Shown here: piece after piece, positions 1-10,313 of the stretch
Layout: every line of letters begins with the position of its first letter
Position numbering within the stretch: position 1 is the stretch's first letter
DNA from: Holophagaceae bacterium
Lineage (GTDB): Bacteria > Acidobacteriota > Holophagae > Holophagales > Holophagaceae
Direction: 5' to 3'
Assembly: GCA_025363715.1 (NCBI GenBank)
Contig: JANYLR010000034.1
Coordinates: 1-37,630 of the forward strand
DNA length: 37,630 nucleotides
Translations under genes and position numbers: made by a program
The notes under the pieces: generated by a model
Told to the model about the DNA's origin: nothing
Database searches by the model: none
What the model saw: only the letters and a program-made list of their open reading frames with translations

Positions 1-1
1 G

Positions 2-118
2 TTGCATCACGCCTGGATCGGTGGCCTGCTCGAACACGTGCTGACGCTGGTCCGCGTGTGCCGCACCATCGCACCGCTCTACCCCGAGGTAAACGTGGAC
101 CTGCTGGTTACCAGTTGA
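2..118 (+). pseudogene. Truncated HD-domain protein fragment (YhaM-like C-terminal piece)
   Basis: The reading frame entering from the left edge encodes 38 residues and stops at a TGA at 116-118. It contains HHAWIGGLLEHVLTLV, which closely matches HHAFLGGLLEHTLSVL of the intact exoribonuclease-like gene at 809-1807. In the intact protein the next block is AGVLLHDVGK, carrying the metal-binding HD pair. Here the frame ends just before that block, after VDLLVTS. The fragment therefore lacks the catalytic HD motif and everything beyond it. It looks like the remnant of a second YhaM-type gene cut by a deletion or rearrangement near position 105-115. A chimeric assembly join is the alternative, because the homologous region is only about 1 kb away on the other strand. 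The upstream part is outside the window. Confidence 0.6.
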
Positions 119-135
119 AAGGCCGAAGCTCCGAC

Positions 136-621
136 CTACGCAATTGCCTGTCGAATATCGAACAGGAGGCGCTTCAGCTCCAGCTCGGACAGCTGGAGGG
201 GCACCTGCTGCTTGACTTCCTCCTTGCGGTAGAAGGCGATGCGCTTCACCACGATCTTGTTCTTGCCGATGCTGATCTCGTTGAACTGGATCTGGGTGTC
301 GTCCTTGTAGGGCGGCAGGCTGCGGAGCTGGATGTACATCCCGCGCCGGTCATGGTCGACGATCTCGAGGCGCTCCTTCAGGTAGTTCACCTGCTCCGAA
401 AGCTTTTCCGCCTTGGTCTTCAGCTTGGCGAAGCTCAGCTTCTTGGGGGCGTTCCGTTCCAGGACCATCTCGCCCAGCTGCACCCCGTCCCCACCGCGGA
501 GCAGGAAGCCATCGAGGGTCCCATCCAGTTCGATATCCGCCTGGTGGAAGGACTCGAAGCCCTGGAACTCACCAGGTAGCACAGAGTCGTCATAGCGCTT
601 GGCTTTGCGGGACAGCTTCAT
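136..621 (-). CDS. Hypothetical protein with central coiled coil, 161 aa
   Basis: I do not recognise this family. I chose the ATG at 621, which begins MKLSRKAKRY, because AGGTG lies just upstream of it and the residues encoded further upstream look non-coding. The protein is highly charged. Residues about 60-95 (KLSFAKLKTKAEKLSEQVNY and following) form a likely coiled coil. The C-terminal half is predicted to be beta-rich, ending in a leucine-rich amphipathic helix. There is no signal peptide or membrane segment, so it is probably cytoplasmic. It lies on the same strand as the quality-control operon but 187 bases beyond its last gene, so it probably has its own promoter; an inverted repeat TTTCTA/TAGAAA at 674-691 lies upstream. 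No function is proposed. Confidence 0.6.
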   Translation of the reverse strand: MKLSRKAKRYDDSVLPGEFQGFESFHQADIELDGTLDGFLLRGGDGVQLGEMVLERNAPKKLSFAKLKTKAEKLSEQVNYLKERLEIVDHDRRGMYIQLRSLPPYKDDTQIQFNEISIGKNKIVVKRIAFYRKEEVKQQVPLQLSELELKRLLFDIRQAIA

Positions 622-673
622 GGAACACCTCAGTGAGTCAGGAACCCTACTGAGCCAGAGCCGTGCCAGGAAT

Positions 674-691
674 TTTCTACCTCGATAGAAA
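674..691. promoter_or_regulatory. Small inverted repeat upstream of the 161-aa gene
   Basis: TTTCTA (674-679) and TAGAAA (686-691) are perfect 6-base arms around a 6-base spacer, in a locally AT-rich stretch 53 bases upstream of the start at 621. It could be an operator. No matching transcription factor is identifiable, and 6-base arms alone are weak evidence. Confidence 0.25.
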
Positions 692-808
692 GGCATAGGC
701 TCCGATTTATCATCACTTCCGCGCGGAGCTTGCCCAGCGTGCCCTGCCCAGGGGGTGCGCCCTACCCTCCAGACCTGTTCGATTCTGGCCAGGCAGGAAT
801 GGGCCTGT

Positions 809-1807
809 TCAGTTCCGGACAGCACCCTCATCGGTGCCTACTTTGGGCCAGCGCGTCCGGTAGATCATGCGATCCAGGGCCCGGCTGTAGGCACTCCAGG
901 CGCCCCCTGAGCTCGCGTCCCCCAGGGCGCGGAACATGGTGTCCAGCTTGCCATCCAGGTCATCCAGGTAATGGACCAGGAGGGCTTCGGGGGTCTTGGG
1001 GAGCACCGGCGACCCGAATTCCAGGCGGCCATGGTGGCTAAGCACGATGTGCAGGATCTGCATGCGCAGTTCCTCGGGGAACCCGGAGATCTTGCCCACC
1101 GCCCGGCTGATCCACTCGGCCTCCAGGGCAATGTGACCCAGCAAATTCCCCGCATCGGTGTAGCCGAAGCTGCGCTGGTAGCTCAGTTCGGCCGTCTTGC
1201 CCACATCATGAAGGAGCACCCCCGCCACCACCAGATCGCGGTTGAGCTCCCGGTAGTGGGCACAGGCCCGCTCCGCCATGCCCAGCACCGACAGGGTGTG
1301 CTCCAACAGACCCCCGAGAAAGGCATGGTGCATGGACTTGGCGGCGGGCGCCTGGGCGAAGGCCGTCCGCAGCCCTGCATCAGCCACGAAGAGGGACTGG
1401 AGCAGCTGCTGGATCCAGGGGTCCCGGACCGAACCGATGAAGCCGTCCAGCTCCGCCAGCATCTCCGGCACGGGCCGGGCGCTCACGGGGAAGAAAGCGG
1501 AGAAGTCCCCCACCTCTGCGTCCGCCGCGTAGCGAGCTTTGTCCAGCTTGAGCTGGAGGCGCCCGTTGTAGCTCGTCACCGCCCCCTTCACCCGCAGGAA
1601 GGCATCGGCGCGGACGGCTTCCATATCCCCCTCGACGGCCCGGATGTCCCAGAGGAAGGCCTTCAGGTCGCCGGAGGCGTCGGACAGTTTCAGTTCCAGA
1701 TACTCCGTGCCCTTGGCGCTGACCTTGTAGGCGGCCTCCTGAGCCAGGAGGAAGCCCTGGAAGAGGTCACCCTCCTTCAGGTTCCGGATGAGGGGCTGGT
1801 CGGGCAT
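809..1807 (-). CDS. yhaM: YhaM-family 3'-5' exoribonuclease (OB fold + HD domain)
   Basis: This 332-residue protein has the two-domain plan of YhaM/CbfA exoribonucleases, which trim RNA or ssDNA from the 3' end using a metal-dependent HD domain. Residues about 10-95 form an OB-fold nucleic-acid-binding domain (EGDLFQGFLLAQEAAYKV, LKLSDASGDLKAFLWD). Residues about 160-310 form the HD domain. They include HHAFLGGLLEHTLSVL, the core LLHDVGK, GHIALEAEW, LSHHGRLEFGSP and VHYLDDLDGKLD. Length matches the family (about 310-330). The ATG at 1807 has CGGAG upstream at good spacing. It is the last gene of a minus-strand operon with rqcP and two PpiC foldases. A truncated relative is at 2-118. Family assignment is firm; the RNA substrate is not known from sequence. 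Confidence 0.85.
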   Translation of the reverse strand: MPDQPLIRNLKEGDLFQGFLLAQEAAYKVSAKGTEYLELKLSDASGDLKAFLWDIRAVEGDMEAVRADAFLRVKGAVTSYNGRLQLKLDKARYAADAEVGDFSAFFPVSARPVPEMLAELDGFIGSVRDPWIQQLLQSLFVADAGLRTAFAQAPAAKSMHHAFLGGLLEHTLSVLGMAERACAHYRELNRDLVVAGVLLHDVGKTAELSYQRSFGYTDAGNLLGHIALEAEWISRAVGKISGFPEELRMQILHIVLSHHGRLEFGSPVLPKTPEALLVHYLDDLDGKLDTMFRALGDASSGGAWSAYSRALDRMIYRTRWPKVGTDEGAVRN

Positions 1808-1858
1808 GGGTGCTCCGGGTCTCGCATCAGGATGGCGCCCAGGATGCGGCAGTGATGG

Positions 1859-2182
1859 TCAGTGGTTGCGCGGCGCCTTCGGCGGCGGGGCGAAGGGATC
1901 CTCGTCACCGAACCCCATCTCCAGGGGAATCCGCTTATCCTCGAGGACTTCGAAGAGCGACCACTGATCGGCCTTCTTCACGTTCCCTTCGGGCAGGGCC
2001 AGCACCCGGACCTTCAGCACCCGGTTGAAGAGCGGAAACTCCAGCTCGTCGTCGGCCTTCACATCCTGGCTGGCCTTCCTGGGCACGCCATTCACCCGCA
2101 CCATCCCCTCGTCGCAGAGCTGGTTGGCCAGCTCGCGCCGCTTGATGAGCAGGCTCTTTCTGAGGAAGGCATCGAGTCTCAC
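1859..2182 (-). CDS. rqcP: S4-domain RNA-binding protein, RqcP/Hsp15-like
   Basis: This 107-residue protein opens with an S4 domain (MRLDAFLRKSLLIKRRELAN ... GMVRVNGVPRKASQDVKADDELEF). This is the pattern of RqcP (YabO) and Hsp15, which bind obstructed 50S subunits carrying peptidyl-tRNA during ribosome-associated quality control. The proline-rich C-terminal tail is an extension beyond the minimal RqcP length of about 86 residues. The start is GTG at 2182, only 4 bases after the stop of the upstream PpiC gene, which indicates translational coupling. The neighbouring peptidyl-prolyl isomerases and exoribonuclease fit a protein/RNA quality-control operon. Distinguishing RqcP from Hsp15 needs a phylogeny; a tail this short favours the RqcP side. 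Confidence 0.75.
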   Translation of the reverse strand: MRLDAFLRKSLLIKRRELANQLCDEGMVRVNGVPRKASQDVKADDELEFPLFNRVLKVRVLALPEGNVKKADQWSLFEVLEDKRIPLEMGFGDEDPFAPPPKAPRNH

Positions 2183-2186
2183 AAGA

Positions 2187-3251
2187 TCAACCCTTCAGGA
2201 TCTGTTCCATCGGCACCAGGTAGCGGATATTGGCGCGCATCCGCAGGTTCGACAGGTACTGTTCGATGGCGTTCTGAGCCTTGGGCTCCTGGAGCTTTTC
2301 CAGGATCTTGGCCTTCACATCCGCGAAGCCCTTCATGGGGGCATCCTCCAATGCCACGAGCTGGATCAGGTAGAGGTCCTTGTCCGTTTCGATGGGCGCC
2401 GAGACCTGGTCGGGCTTCAGCTTGACGGCCGCCTCCTCGATGCTGGCCCGGAGGAAACCCTTGCTCATCCAACCCAGATCGCCACCGGTGGCCTTGCTGG
2501 GACTGGTGGAATGGAGGCGGGCCAGGTCCTCGAAAGGTTTGCCTGCCTTCAGCTCGGCCTGAATGGCCTCGACTTGCTGCCGGGCATTGGCCTGGTCTTC
2601 GACCGAAGCGCCCTTGGCGAGCACCAGCTCGCGGATACGGAAGCGGCTGGGCAGGCGGTACTCGTCCTTGTGATCCTCGTAGTAGGCCCGCAGCTCGTTG
2701 TCTTCCACGGCCACCTTGGAAAACACTTCCCGCTGCAGCACGAACTGCTGGATGGACTGCTGCTTCTGGCGCTTCATGAACTCCGGCAGGCCGATGCCGA
2801 GGCTGGCCTTGAGGGCCCGCTCGAGATCCGCGTCCGTGGCGAAGTTGTTCTCTTTCTTGATGCCGTCGATATTGGACCGGACATAGTCGTCCGTGATGGG
2901 CGAACCCAGCTCCGTGCCCTTGTCCTCCAGCAGGAAGGCGTCCACGAGTCCCTTCAGGGTCTTCTCGCGGGCGTCCTTCAGCTTTTCGTCCAGCTCCTTT
3001 CCGGAGAACTGGCGGTAGAGCGCCGCGTGCTGCTGCTCCACGGCCTGGTTGAGGCCCCGGCGCGTGATGATGTGCTTGTTGACACTGACGAGAATCTCTT
3101 CGCGGATATCGGCCTTGGGTTTGCCATCAGCCGACGTGGCCTCGGTCTTGGCGACGTCAGGATTGGCCACGCTGCCGGCCTGGGGCTTGGCCACAGGCTT
3201 TTTGCAGGCCAACGGCAAGGCCAGCAGAGGAAGGAGAAGGAGCCACCTCAC
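2187..3251 (-). CDS. PpiC-type (SurA-like) peptidyl-prolyl isomerase, probable lipoprotein
   Basis: The protein has 354 residues with an N-terminal export signal (MRWLLLLPLLALPLAC). Cys16 sits in an imperfect lipobox with proline at -3, so it is either a lipoprotein or a Sec substrate. Residues about 45-190 form a SurA_N-like helical chaperone region. Residues about 195-300 form a parvulin domain (RFRIRELVLA, FEDLARLHSTSPSKATGGDL, DLYLIQLV). It should catalyse proline isomerisation and chaperone outer-membrane or periplasmic proteins. The start codon is GTG at 3251, overlapping the upstream PpiC stop in the sequence GTGA. Two foldases in tandem, followed by rqcP, suggest coordinated expression. 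The closest named relatives would be SurA or PrsA; I assign the family only. Confidence 0.85.
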   Translation of the reverse strand: MRWLLLLPLLALPLACKKPVAKPQAGSVANPDVAKTEATSADGKPKADIREEILVSVNKHIITRRGLNQAVEQQHAALYRQFSGKELDEKLKDAREKTLKGLVDAFLLEDKGTELGSPITDDYVRSNIDGIKKENNFATDADLERALKASLGIGLPEFMKRQKQQSIQQFVLQREVFSKVAVEDNELRAYYEDHKDEYRLPSRFRIRELVLAKGASVEDQANARQQVEAIQAELKAGKPFEDLARLHSTSPSKATGGDLGWMSKGFLRASIEEAAVKLKPDQVSAPIETDKDLYLIQLVALEDAPMKGFADVKAKILEKLQEPKAQNAIEQYLSNLRMRANIRYLVPMEQILKG

Positions 3252-4258
3252 TTAGTGTCTCCCTTGGGGGCCGTGGGAGCCTTAGGCGCCTCGATGACCT
3301 TGGGCGCGGGAGCAGCCTTCACCAGCTCGAAGGGAATCTCCTTGCGGAGGTCATCCATCAGCTCGTTCCACACCTTGGCCTGGCGCTCCTGGGTGGCCAT
3401 CTTCTCCGCTTGCCCCTTGGCCTCTTCGAAAGGAACCTGCCGGGTGGGCTTGCGGCCTTCGACCTTGATCAGGTGGTAGCCGTAGCTGGTCTTCACGGGC
3501 GCGCCCACCTTGCCCACGGGCTGGGTGCGGGCCGCGGCGCCGAACTCCGGCACCCAGCCGGAGGGATCGGCATCGGCGTAGAGGCCGCCATTCTCCTTGC
3601 TGCCAGGGTCGTCGGTGTACTTCTTGGCCAGGGCCTCGAACTTGGCGCCCTTCTTGAGCTCAGCCTGGATCTTGGCGATGCGCTTCTGGGCATCCGCATC
3701 GCTCAGGCCCGGCTGACCCTCGCCTTGCTTCACGGACACCAGGATGTGGCGCACGGACACCAGATCCGGCTGCTTGAACCGCTCTGGGTGCTTGTCGTAG
3801 TAGGTCTTCACGGCGGCCTCGTCCACGGCCAGCTTCTTCTGGATGGCCTCACCCTCCTTGGCCAGGAACTCGCGGGCCAGCAGATCGTCCTTGGCGCGGT
3901 CCAGGGCCCGCTGGTAGCCCGGCGTCTTGTCCAGCTCCAGCTTCCTGGCTTTCACGGTGAGCAGCTTGCTTTCGGCCATGCGCTTGACGAACTCGTCCTT
4001 GCCGCCCTGGATCATCATGATCTGCATCTGTTCCTGCTGGCCCAGCAGGCGGAAGGCGGCCTGGAAATCCGCTTCGGTGATCTGTTCGCCGCCCACCTTG
4101 GCCAACACCACCTCTTCGGGTTTGGGGGCGGGCGCTGGCGCTGCGGCAGAGGCGGGAGTGACGATGGGGGCAGGCGCGGAGGCTGGCGCGGGGGCCTTGG
4201 CCGGTTCCTGGGCGACGACACCGAGGGCGAGGAGGGGGATCAGGGAGGCACGGAGCAT
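3248..4258 (-). CDS. PpiC-type peptidyl-prolyl cis-trans isomerase, exported
   Basis: The protein has 336 residues. A short signal peptide (MLRASLIPLLALGVVAQ) is followed by a low-complexity Ala/Pro linker at residues about 18-48. A SurA_N-like helical region follows (VGGEQITEADFQAAFRLL, MAESKLLTVKA). A parvulin domain then spans about 165-285 (LVSVRHILVS, KYTDDPGSKENGGLYAD, VKTSYGYHLIKV). The C-terminus is another Ala/Pro/Lys tail. The HILV and GYHLIKV elements are classic for catalytically competent parvulins. It is the first gene of the operon that continues into the second PpiC gene through a 4-base GTGA overlap. Likely periplasmic foldase; client proteins unknown. Confidence 0.88.
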   Translation of the reverse strand: MLRASLIPLLALGVVAQEPAKAPAPASAPAPIVTPASAAAPAPAPKPEEVVLAKVGGEQITEADFQAAFRLLGQQEQMQIMMIQGGKDEFVKRMAESKLLTVKARKLELDKTPGYQRALDRAKDDLLAREFLAKEGEAIQKKLAVDEAAVKTYYDKHPERFKQPDLVSVRHILVSVKQGEGQPGLSDADAQKRIAKIQAELKKGAKFEALAKKYTDDPGSKENGGLYADADPSGWVPEFGAAARTQPVGKVGAPVKTSYGYHLIKVEGRKPTRQVPFEEAKGQAEKMATQERQAKVWNELMDDLRKEIPFELVKAAPAPKVIEAPKAPTAPKGDTK

Positions 4259-4331
4259 GTATTTTCCTTGGAGTTCAGGGCGCTAGGCCGCTAGTTGGAC
4301 ATTTTTCAGAGTTCGCAGCTTCAGCGGCATA

Positions 4332-4385
4332 AGGGGCCGAATGGGGAATGCCCCGCCTGGGGCAGGACGTTGCCCGACGGCCCCT
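4332..4385 (-). terminator. Branched stem-loop downstream of the BI-1 family gene
   Basis: An outer 7-base stem, AGGGGCC (4332-4338) with GGCCCCT (4379-4385), encloses two further hairpins. These are GGGG/CCCC at 4343-4354 and GGGCA/TGCCC at 4360-4375. The outer arm overlaps the stop codon of the membrane-protein gene at 4384. The position is right for transcription termination or mRNA 3'-end protection on the minus strand, but there is no U-tract. Confidence 0.35.
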
Positions 4386-5064
4386 AACGGCGCCGTCCGC
4401 CGAGAAGGTTCATCAGGGAGATGAAGATGTTGTAGAGGCTCACGAAAAGAGAGAGGGCGAAGCCGGCGGGATCGCCGAAGTCATCGGTGCGGAGCATGGC
4501 CGAGGTGTCCCAGAGCAGCTTCGCCGAGCAGGCGATCACCGCCACGCCGGAGATGACGAGGCTGAAGGTCTCCAGGTGGAAGATGGCTGCGGCCAGGCTG
4601 CCGAAGAACATCACGGCGATGCCGACGATGACGAAGTTGCGGAGGAAACTGAAGTCCTTCTTGGAAACGAAGGCCGTGACGGTGAGAGTCATGAAGACCA
4701 CGCCGGTGAGCCCGAAGGCCAGAAATACGGGCGTGAAGCCCGCGCCCCGGGCCACCAGGAGGGCGATGATGCCGGCGATGGTGCCGGAGATGTAGGTGAA
4801 GAGGGCGTAGGCGATGCGGTTCAGGGGCCGTTTCCGGCTGACGGCCGAGGCGAACAGCAGCGTGCCGAACTGGACGCCGAAAAGGATCCAGTGCCAGAAG
4901 CCGCCGGCCATGGAGATCAAGGCCGGTCCCACCACTGGGGCGCTGAGGGCCCCCAGGGCCGCCACAGCGAAGCCGCCCATGAGCCAAAGGTAGACGCTTC
5001 GGACAAACTCAACGCGGGACCTTGTCCCTTCCGAAGCCCCCTGCCAAGACTGTTGCAGATCCAT
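4384..5064 (-). CDS. Bax inhibitor-1 / YccA family membrane protein
   Basis: The 226-residue protein has seven hydrophobic segments from about residue 25 to the C-terminus, with short loops. Examples are YLWLMGGFAVAALGALSAPV, AYALFTYISGTIAGIIALLV, AFGLTGVVFMTLTVTAFVS and NFVIVGIAVMFFGSLAAAIF. The end ALSLFVSLYNIFISLMNLLG with a basic tail is characteristic of the BI-1/YccA/YetJ family, inner-membrane proteins linked to calcium leak and to FtsH protease. I prefer the ATG at 5064 (MDLQQSW) over a TTG four codons upstream because GGAG lies at proper spacing before the ATG. It diverges from bioF across a 91-base gap that holds a strong dyad. Confidence 0.85.
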   Translation of the reverse strand: MDLQQSWQGASEGTRSRVEFVRSVYLWLMGGFAVAALGALSAPVVGPALISMAGGFWHWILFGVQFGTLLFASAVSRKRPLNRIAYALFTYISGTIAGIIALLVARGAGFTPVFLAFGLTGVVFMTLTVTAFVSKKDFSFLRNFVIVGIAVMFFGSLAAAIFHLETFSLVISGVAVIACSAKLLWDTSAMLRTDDFGDPAGFALSLFVSLYNIFISLMNLLGGRRR

Positions 5065-5077
5065 GCGACGCTCCAAA

Positions 5078-5099
5078 AGGGATCCGGACGCGGATCCCT
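5078..5099. promoter_or_regulatory. Perfect 22-base dyad between the BI-1 gene and bioF
   Basis: AGGGATCCG (5078-5086) and CGGATCCCT (5091-5099) are perfect 9-base arms around GACG. It lies 13 bases upstream of the membrane-protein start and 57 bases before bioF, so it could be a shared operator or a 5'-UTR hairpin. It does not resemble the known BirA or BioR operators. Confidence 0.45.
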
Positions 5100-5155
5100 C
5101 TTAGATCCTAACATTCCCCCTACCCTATCCCTGTCATGACCACCCTCGAGGTTCC

Positions 5156-6276
5156 ATGATCCCCTCCCCCTGGCAGGACCGGCTGCAGCAGCAGGCCACC
5201 CGGCGCCGGGCCCTGGGCCGGGACCGGGCCATCCTCCCGGCCGCCGGAGTGGATGTCTGCTCCAATGACTACCTGGGGCTCCGGCGGGATCCCCGCTTGG
5301 CCGCCGCCGCCGCCACCGCCGCCCGGGACCACGGGGCCGGGGCCGGGGCCGCCCGCCTCCTGCGGGGCACCTGCCCCCTGCACGAGGACCTGGAGGCCAC
5401 CCTGGCCCGCTGGAAGGGCACCGAGGCCTGCCTGCTCTTCAACACGGGCTACCAGGCCAACGCCACCCTCATCCCGGCCCTGGCCGGGGCGGGGGATGCG
5501 GTGTTCTCCGATGCCCTCAACCACGCCTCCCTGGTGGACGGCTGCCGCATGGCCCGGGCTCGGGGCGCCGCGGTGGGCATCTACCGGCACCTGGACCTGG
5601 TGGATCTGGCCTCGCAGCTCACGGCCTGGCGGGCTAAGGCCCCTGCCCCCGCCCTGGCCCTGGTGGCCACGGACGCCGTCTTCAGCATGGATGGCGACGG
5701 GGCGGACCTGCCGGCCCTGGCAGCCCTGTGCGAACAGCACGGTGCCCTCCTGCTCATCGACGAGGCTCATGCCACGGGCCTGCTGGGCTCCGATGGCGCC
5801 GGCCTGGCCCAGCTCCAGGGCGTCCATGGCCGGGTTCCCCTGGTCATGGGCACCTTGGGCAAGGCCATCGGCGCCTTCGGGGCCTTCGTCTGCTGCGACC
5901 GGCTGCTCCGCGATCACCTCCTGAACACGGCCCGGGGCTTCATTTTCTCTACGGCCCTGCCCCCGCCGGTCCTGGGGGCCGCTCTGGAGGGCCTCCGGCT
6001 CGCCCGGGCCGAACCCTGGCGCCGGGAACGGGCCCTGGCTCTCGCGGATCGGCTGCGGGCGGCCCTCGGCCAGCCCGGTCAACCCTCGGCCATCGTGCCC
6101 ATTCCCGTGGGCCCGGATGCCGAGGCGGTCCGCCTCGCGCTCAGCCTCCAGGCGATCGGCTTCGATGTGCGGGCCGTGCGCCCACCCACGGTGCCTGAAG
6201 GCTCCGCCCGCCTCCGGATCACCACGGGCGCCCACTTGGAGGACGGCCAGGTCGACCAGCTCATACGGGCTCTGGG

Positions 6277-6283
<7 letters not shown>
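5156..6283 (+). CDS. bioF: 8-amino-7-oxononanoate synthase
   Basis: BioF is a PLP-dependent alpha-oxoamine synthase that condenses pimeloyl-ACP (or pimeloyl-CoA) with L-alanine to make KAPA, the first step of biotin ring assembly. The 375-residue length fits the family. Visible motifs are CSNDYLGLRR near the start, LLFNTGYQANAT, SDALNHASLVDG and TDAVFSMDGDGADL. LLIDEAHATGLLG contains the cofactor-contacting Asp202 and His205, and GTLGKAIGAFG has the Schiff-base lysine at Lys236. The ATG at 5156 follows GAGG. It heads the biotin genes, but bioD and bioA lie 3.4 kb away beyond a kinase and a TPR gene. Its stop overlaps the convergent kinase stop by 7 bases. An acyl-CoA ligase role (Kbl) is less likely given the bio context. 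Confidence 0.92.
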
Positions 6284-8886
<2,603 letters not shown>

Positions 8887-9046
8887 GACTTGCCTCGTGC
8901 TGTGCAGGGTGTGCTCGGCTGGGTTCAGGGTCGCAGAAGGAAATCCATCCGGGAATCGCTGCTCTCCCCCTTCATCGTCACCTGGGCCCATTTGCCTGAC
9001 CTGTGGGAGAATCCCTGTGGACCCGAGGGTCTTTAGGAGGTGCCGC

Positions 9047-9667
9047 TTGAACCGCAACATTCTTTTCGCCCTGGTTGGCGGCCTGGCAGCGGGATTCCTC
9101 GCGGGGTACTTCGTGTTTGGCGGCGATGGCGCCCAAACCCACACTCCCGTGGTGGCTGCTTCCACAGCCCCGATCATGCCCGCGCCCTCCCTGGGCGGCC
9201 TGCCGGGAGCCAACCCAGGCGCCATGCCCAGCGGCCCGGCGCTGCCCAGCGCGGAGGTTCAGGCACGCATTGCCCGCATCGAGGCCGCGGTGCTGGCCGA
9301 TCCGAAGAACCACGATGCCTGGGCGGCCCTCGGCAACGAGTACTTCGACTCCCACCAGCCGCAGAAGGCCGTGGATGCCTACGCCAAGGCCCTGGCTCTG
9401 AAGCCGGAGAATCCCGACATCCTCACGGATCAGGGCGTCATGTACCGCCAGCTGGGCCAGTTCGACAAGGCGCTGGCTGCCTTCCAGAAGGCCAACAAGC
9501 AGAAGCCCACCCACATCCAGAGCCTCTTCAACATGGGCATCGTCTATTCCACCGACCTGAACAAGCCGGCGGAAGCCGCCAAGGCCTGGAACAAGGTCAT
9601 CGCCACGGCCCCGAACAGCGAACAGGCCACCCAGGCCAAGCAGCTGCTCAGCCAGCTGAAGCCATAG
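9047..9667 (+). CDS. Membrane-anchored tetratricopeptide repeat protein
   Basis: I place the start at TTG 9047 because a near-perfect Shine-Dalgarno AGGAGGTG (9035-9042) sits immediately before it. Upstream in-frame sequence is arginine-rich and antisense to the kinase. The 206-residue product begins with a single N-terminal membrane anchor (ILFALVGGLAAGFLAGYFVF), then a Pro/Ala/Gly-rich linker at about 30-70. Three or more TPR units follow from about 75 onward (WAALGNEYFDSHQPQKAVDA, ILTDQGVMYRQLGQFDKALA, SLFNMGIVYSTDLNKPAEAA). It probably scaffolds a periplasmic or cytoplasmic complex at the membrane; orientation and partner are unknown. It lies 33 bases before bioD and may be cotranscribed with it, although no biotin role is evident. 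Confidence 0.8.
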   Translation: MNRNILFALVGGLAAGFLAGYFVFGGDGAQTHTPVVAASTAPIMPAPSLGGLPGANPGAMPSGPALPSAEVQARIARIEAAVLADPKNHDAWAALGNEYFDSHQPQKAVDAYAKALALKPENPDILTDQGVMYRQLGQFDKALAAFQKANKQKPTHIQSLFNMGIVYSTDLNKPAEAAKAWNKVIATAPNSEQATQAKQLLSQLKP

Positions 9668-9700
9668 CCGGGCCTCGGAACCCATCCCGGCCCCGATGCC

Positions 9701-10309
9701 ATGGTGAACCCAGCCGCGCTTCCCAGCCCCCTGTGGATCCTCGGCACGGGCACCGGCGTGGGCAAGACCCAGGTGGCACGCCACATGGCTCGGGCCTGGG
9801 TCGGACTGGGCCCCGTGACCTATCGCAAGCCCTTCCAGACCGGCGTGGACCGGGCCGACCATCCCGAGGCCGATGCCTCCGCGGTGATCGGCCCGGGCAT
9901 CTGCGTGGAGAGCCTTGTGCTGCTGAAGGCCCCCCTCTCCCCCTGGGCTGCGGCCCAAGGGGAGGGCCGGATCCTGGATTTGCCCGCCGCGGCGGCCTGG
10001 TGCCTGCGGCCCGCCGAGGGCCGGGTGCTGCTGGAGGGCGTGGGGGGCTTGATGGTGCCCCTTGGGCCGAAGCTCCACTTCCTCGCCTGGGCCACGGACC
10101 TGCAGCTCCCCTGCGTGTTGGTGGCCCTGGGCGGCCTGGGCACCCTCAACCACACCCTGCTCTCCGCGGAGGCCCTCATGCTGCGCGGCTGGCGCCTCGA
10201 GGCCGTGCTGCTGAATCCGGGCGCGGATGGCACAGCGCCTGAAGTCGCTGAATCGAATGCTGCGCTGCTGCGTGGGTTTCTGCCCATGCCGGTGACCGTC
10301 CTAGACTGA
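9701..10309 (+). CDS. bioD: ATP-dependent dethiobiotin synthetase
   Basis: BioD closes the ureido ring of dethiobiotin from 7,8-diaminopelargonate, CO2 and ATP. The 202-residue protein shows the P-loop GTGTGVGKT at residues 15-23 (Lys22), the substrate-binding YRKPFQTGVDR, and LLEGVGGLMVPLG, the second nucleotide/substrate loop. The final GTLNHTLLSAEALMLRGW is also typical of the family. It is slightly short (usual 210-240). The start ATG at 9701 has only a weak ribosome-binding site, which is compatible with coupling to the TPR gene upstream. It is followed after 4 bases by bioA, so bioD and bioA form a pair. Assignment is firm. Confidence 0.9.
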   Translation: MVNPAALPSPLWILGTGTGVGKTQVARHMARAWVGLGPVTYRKPFQTGVDRADHPEADASAVIGPGICVESLVLLKAPLSPWAAAQGEGRILDLPAAAAWCLRPAEGRVLLEGVGGLMVPLGPKLHFLAWATDLQLPCVLVALGGLGTLNHTLLSAEALMLRGWRLEAVLLNPGADGTAPEVAESNAALLRGFLPMPVTVLD

Positions 10310-10313
10310 TCCC

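Noticed and set aside
2025..3479. 484-codon plus-strand frame
   Set aside because: Antisense to two well-supported PpiC genes; leucine/histidine-rich with no recognisable domain.
4332..4385. tRNA-like cloverleaf
   Set aside because: Only 54 bases, two internal arms, no anticodon arm, no T-loop consensus and no CCA.
5120..6235. 371-codon frame on the minus strand opposite bioF
   Set aside because: Composition is Gly/Pro/Gln-rich with no fold, and it is fully antisense to a clear bioF; typical of high-GC shadow frames.
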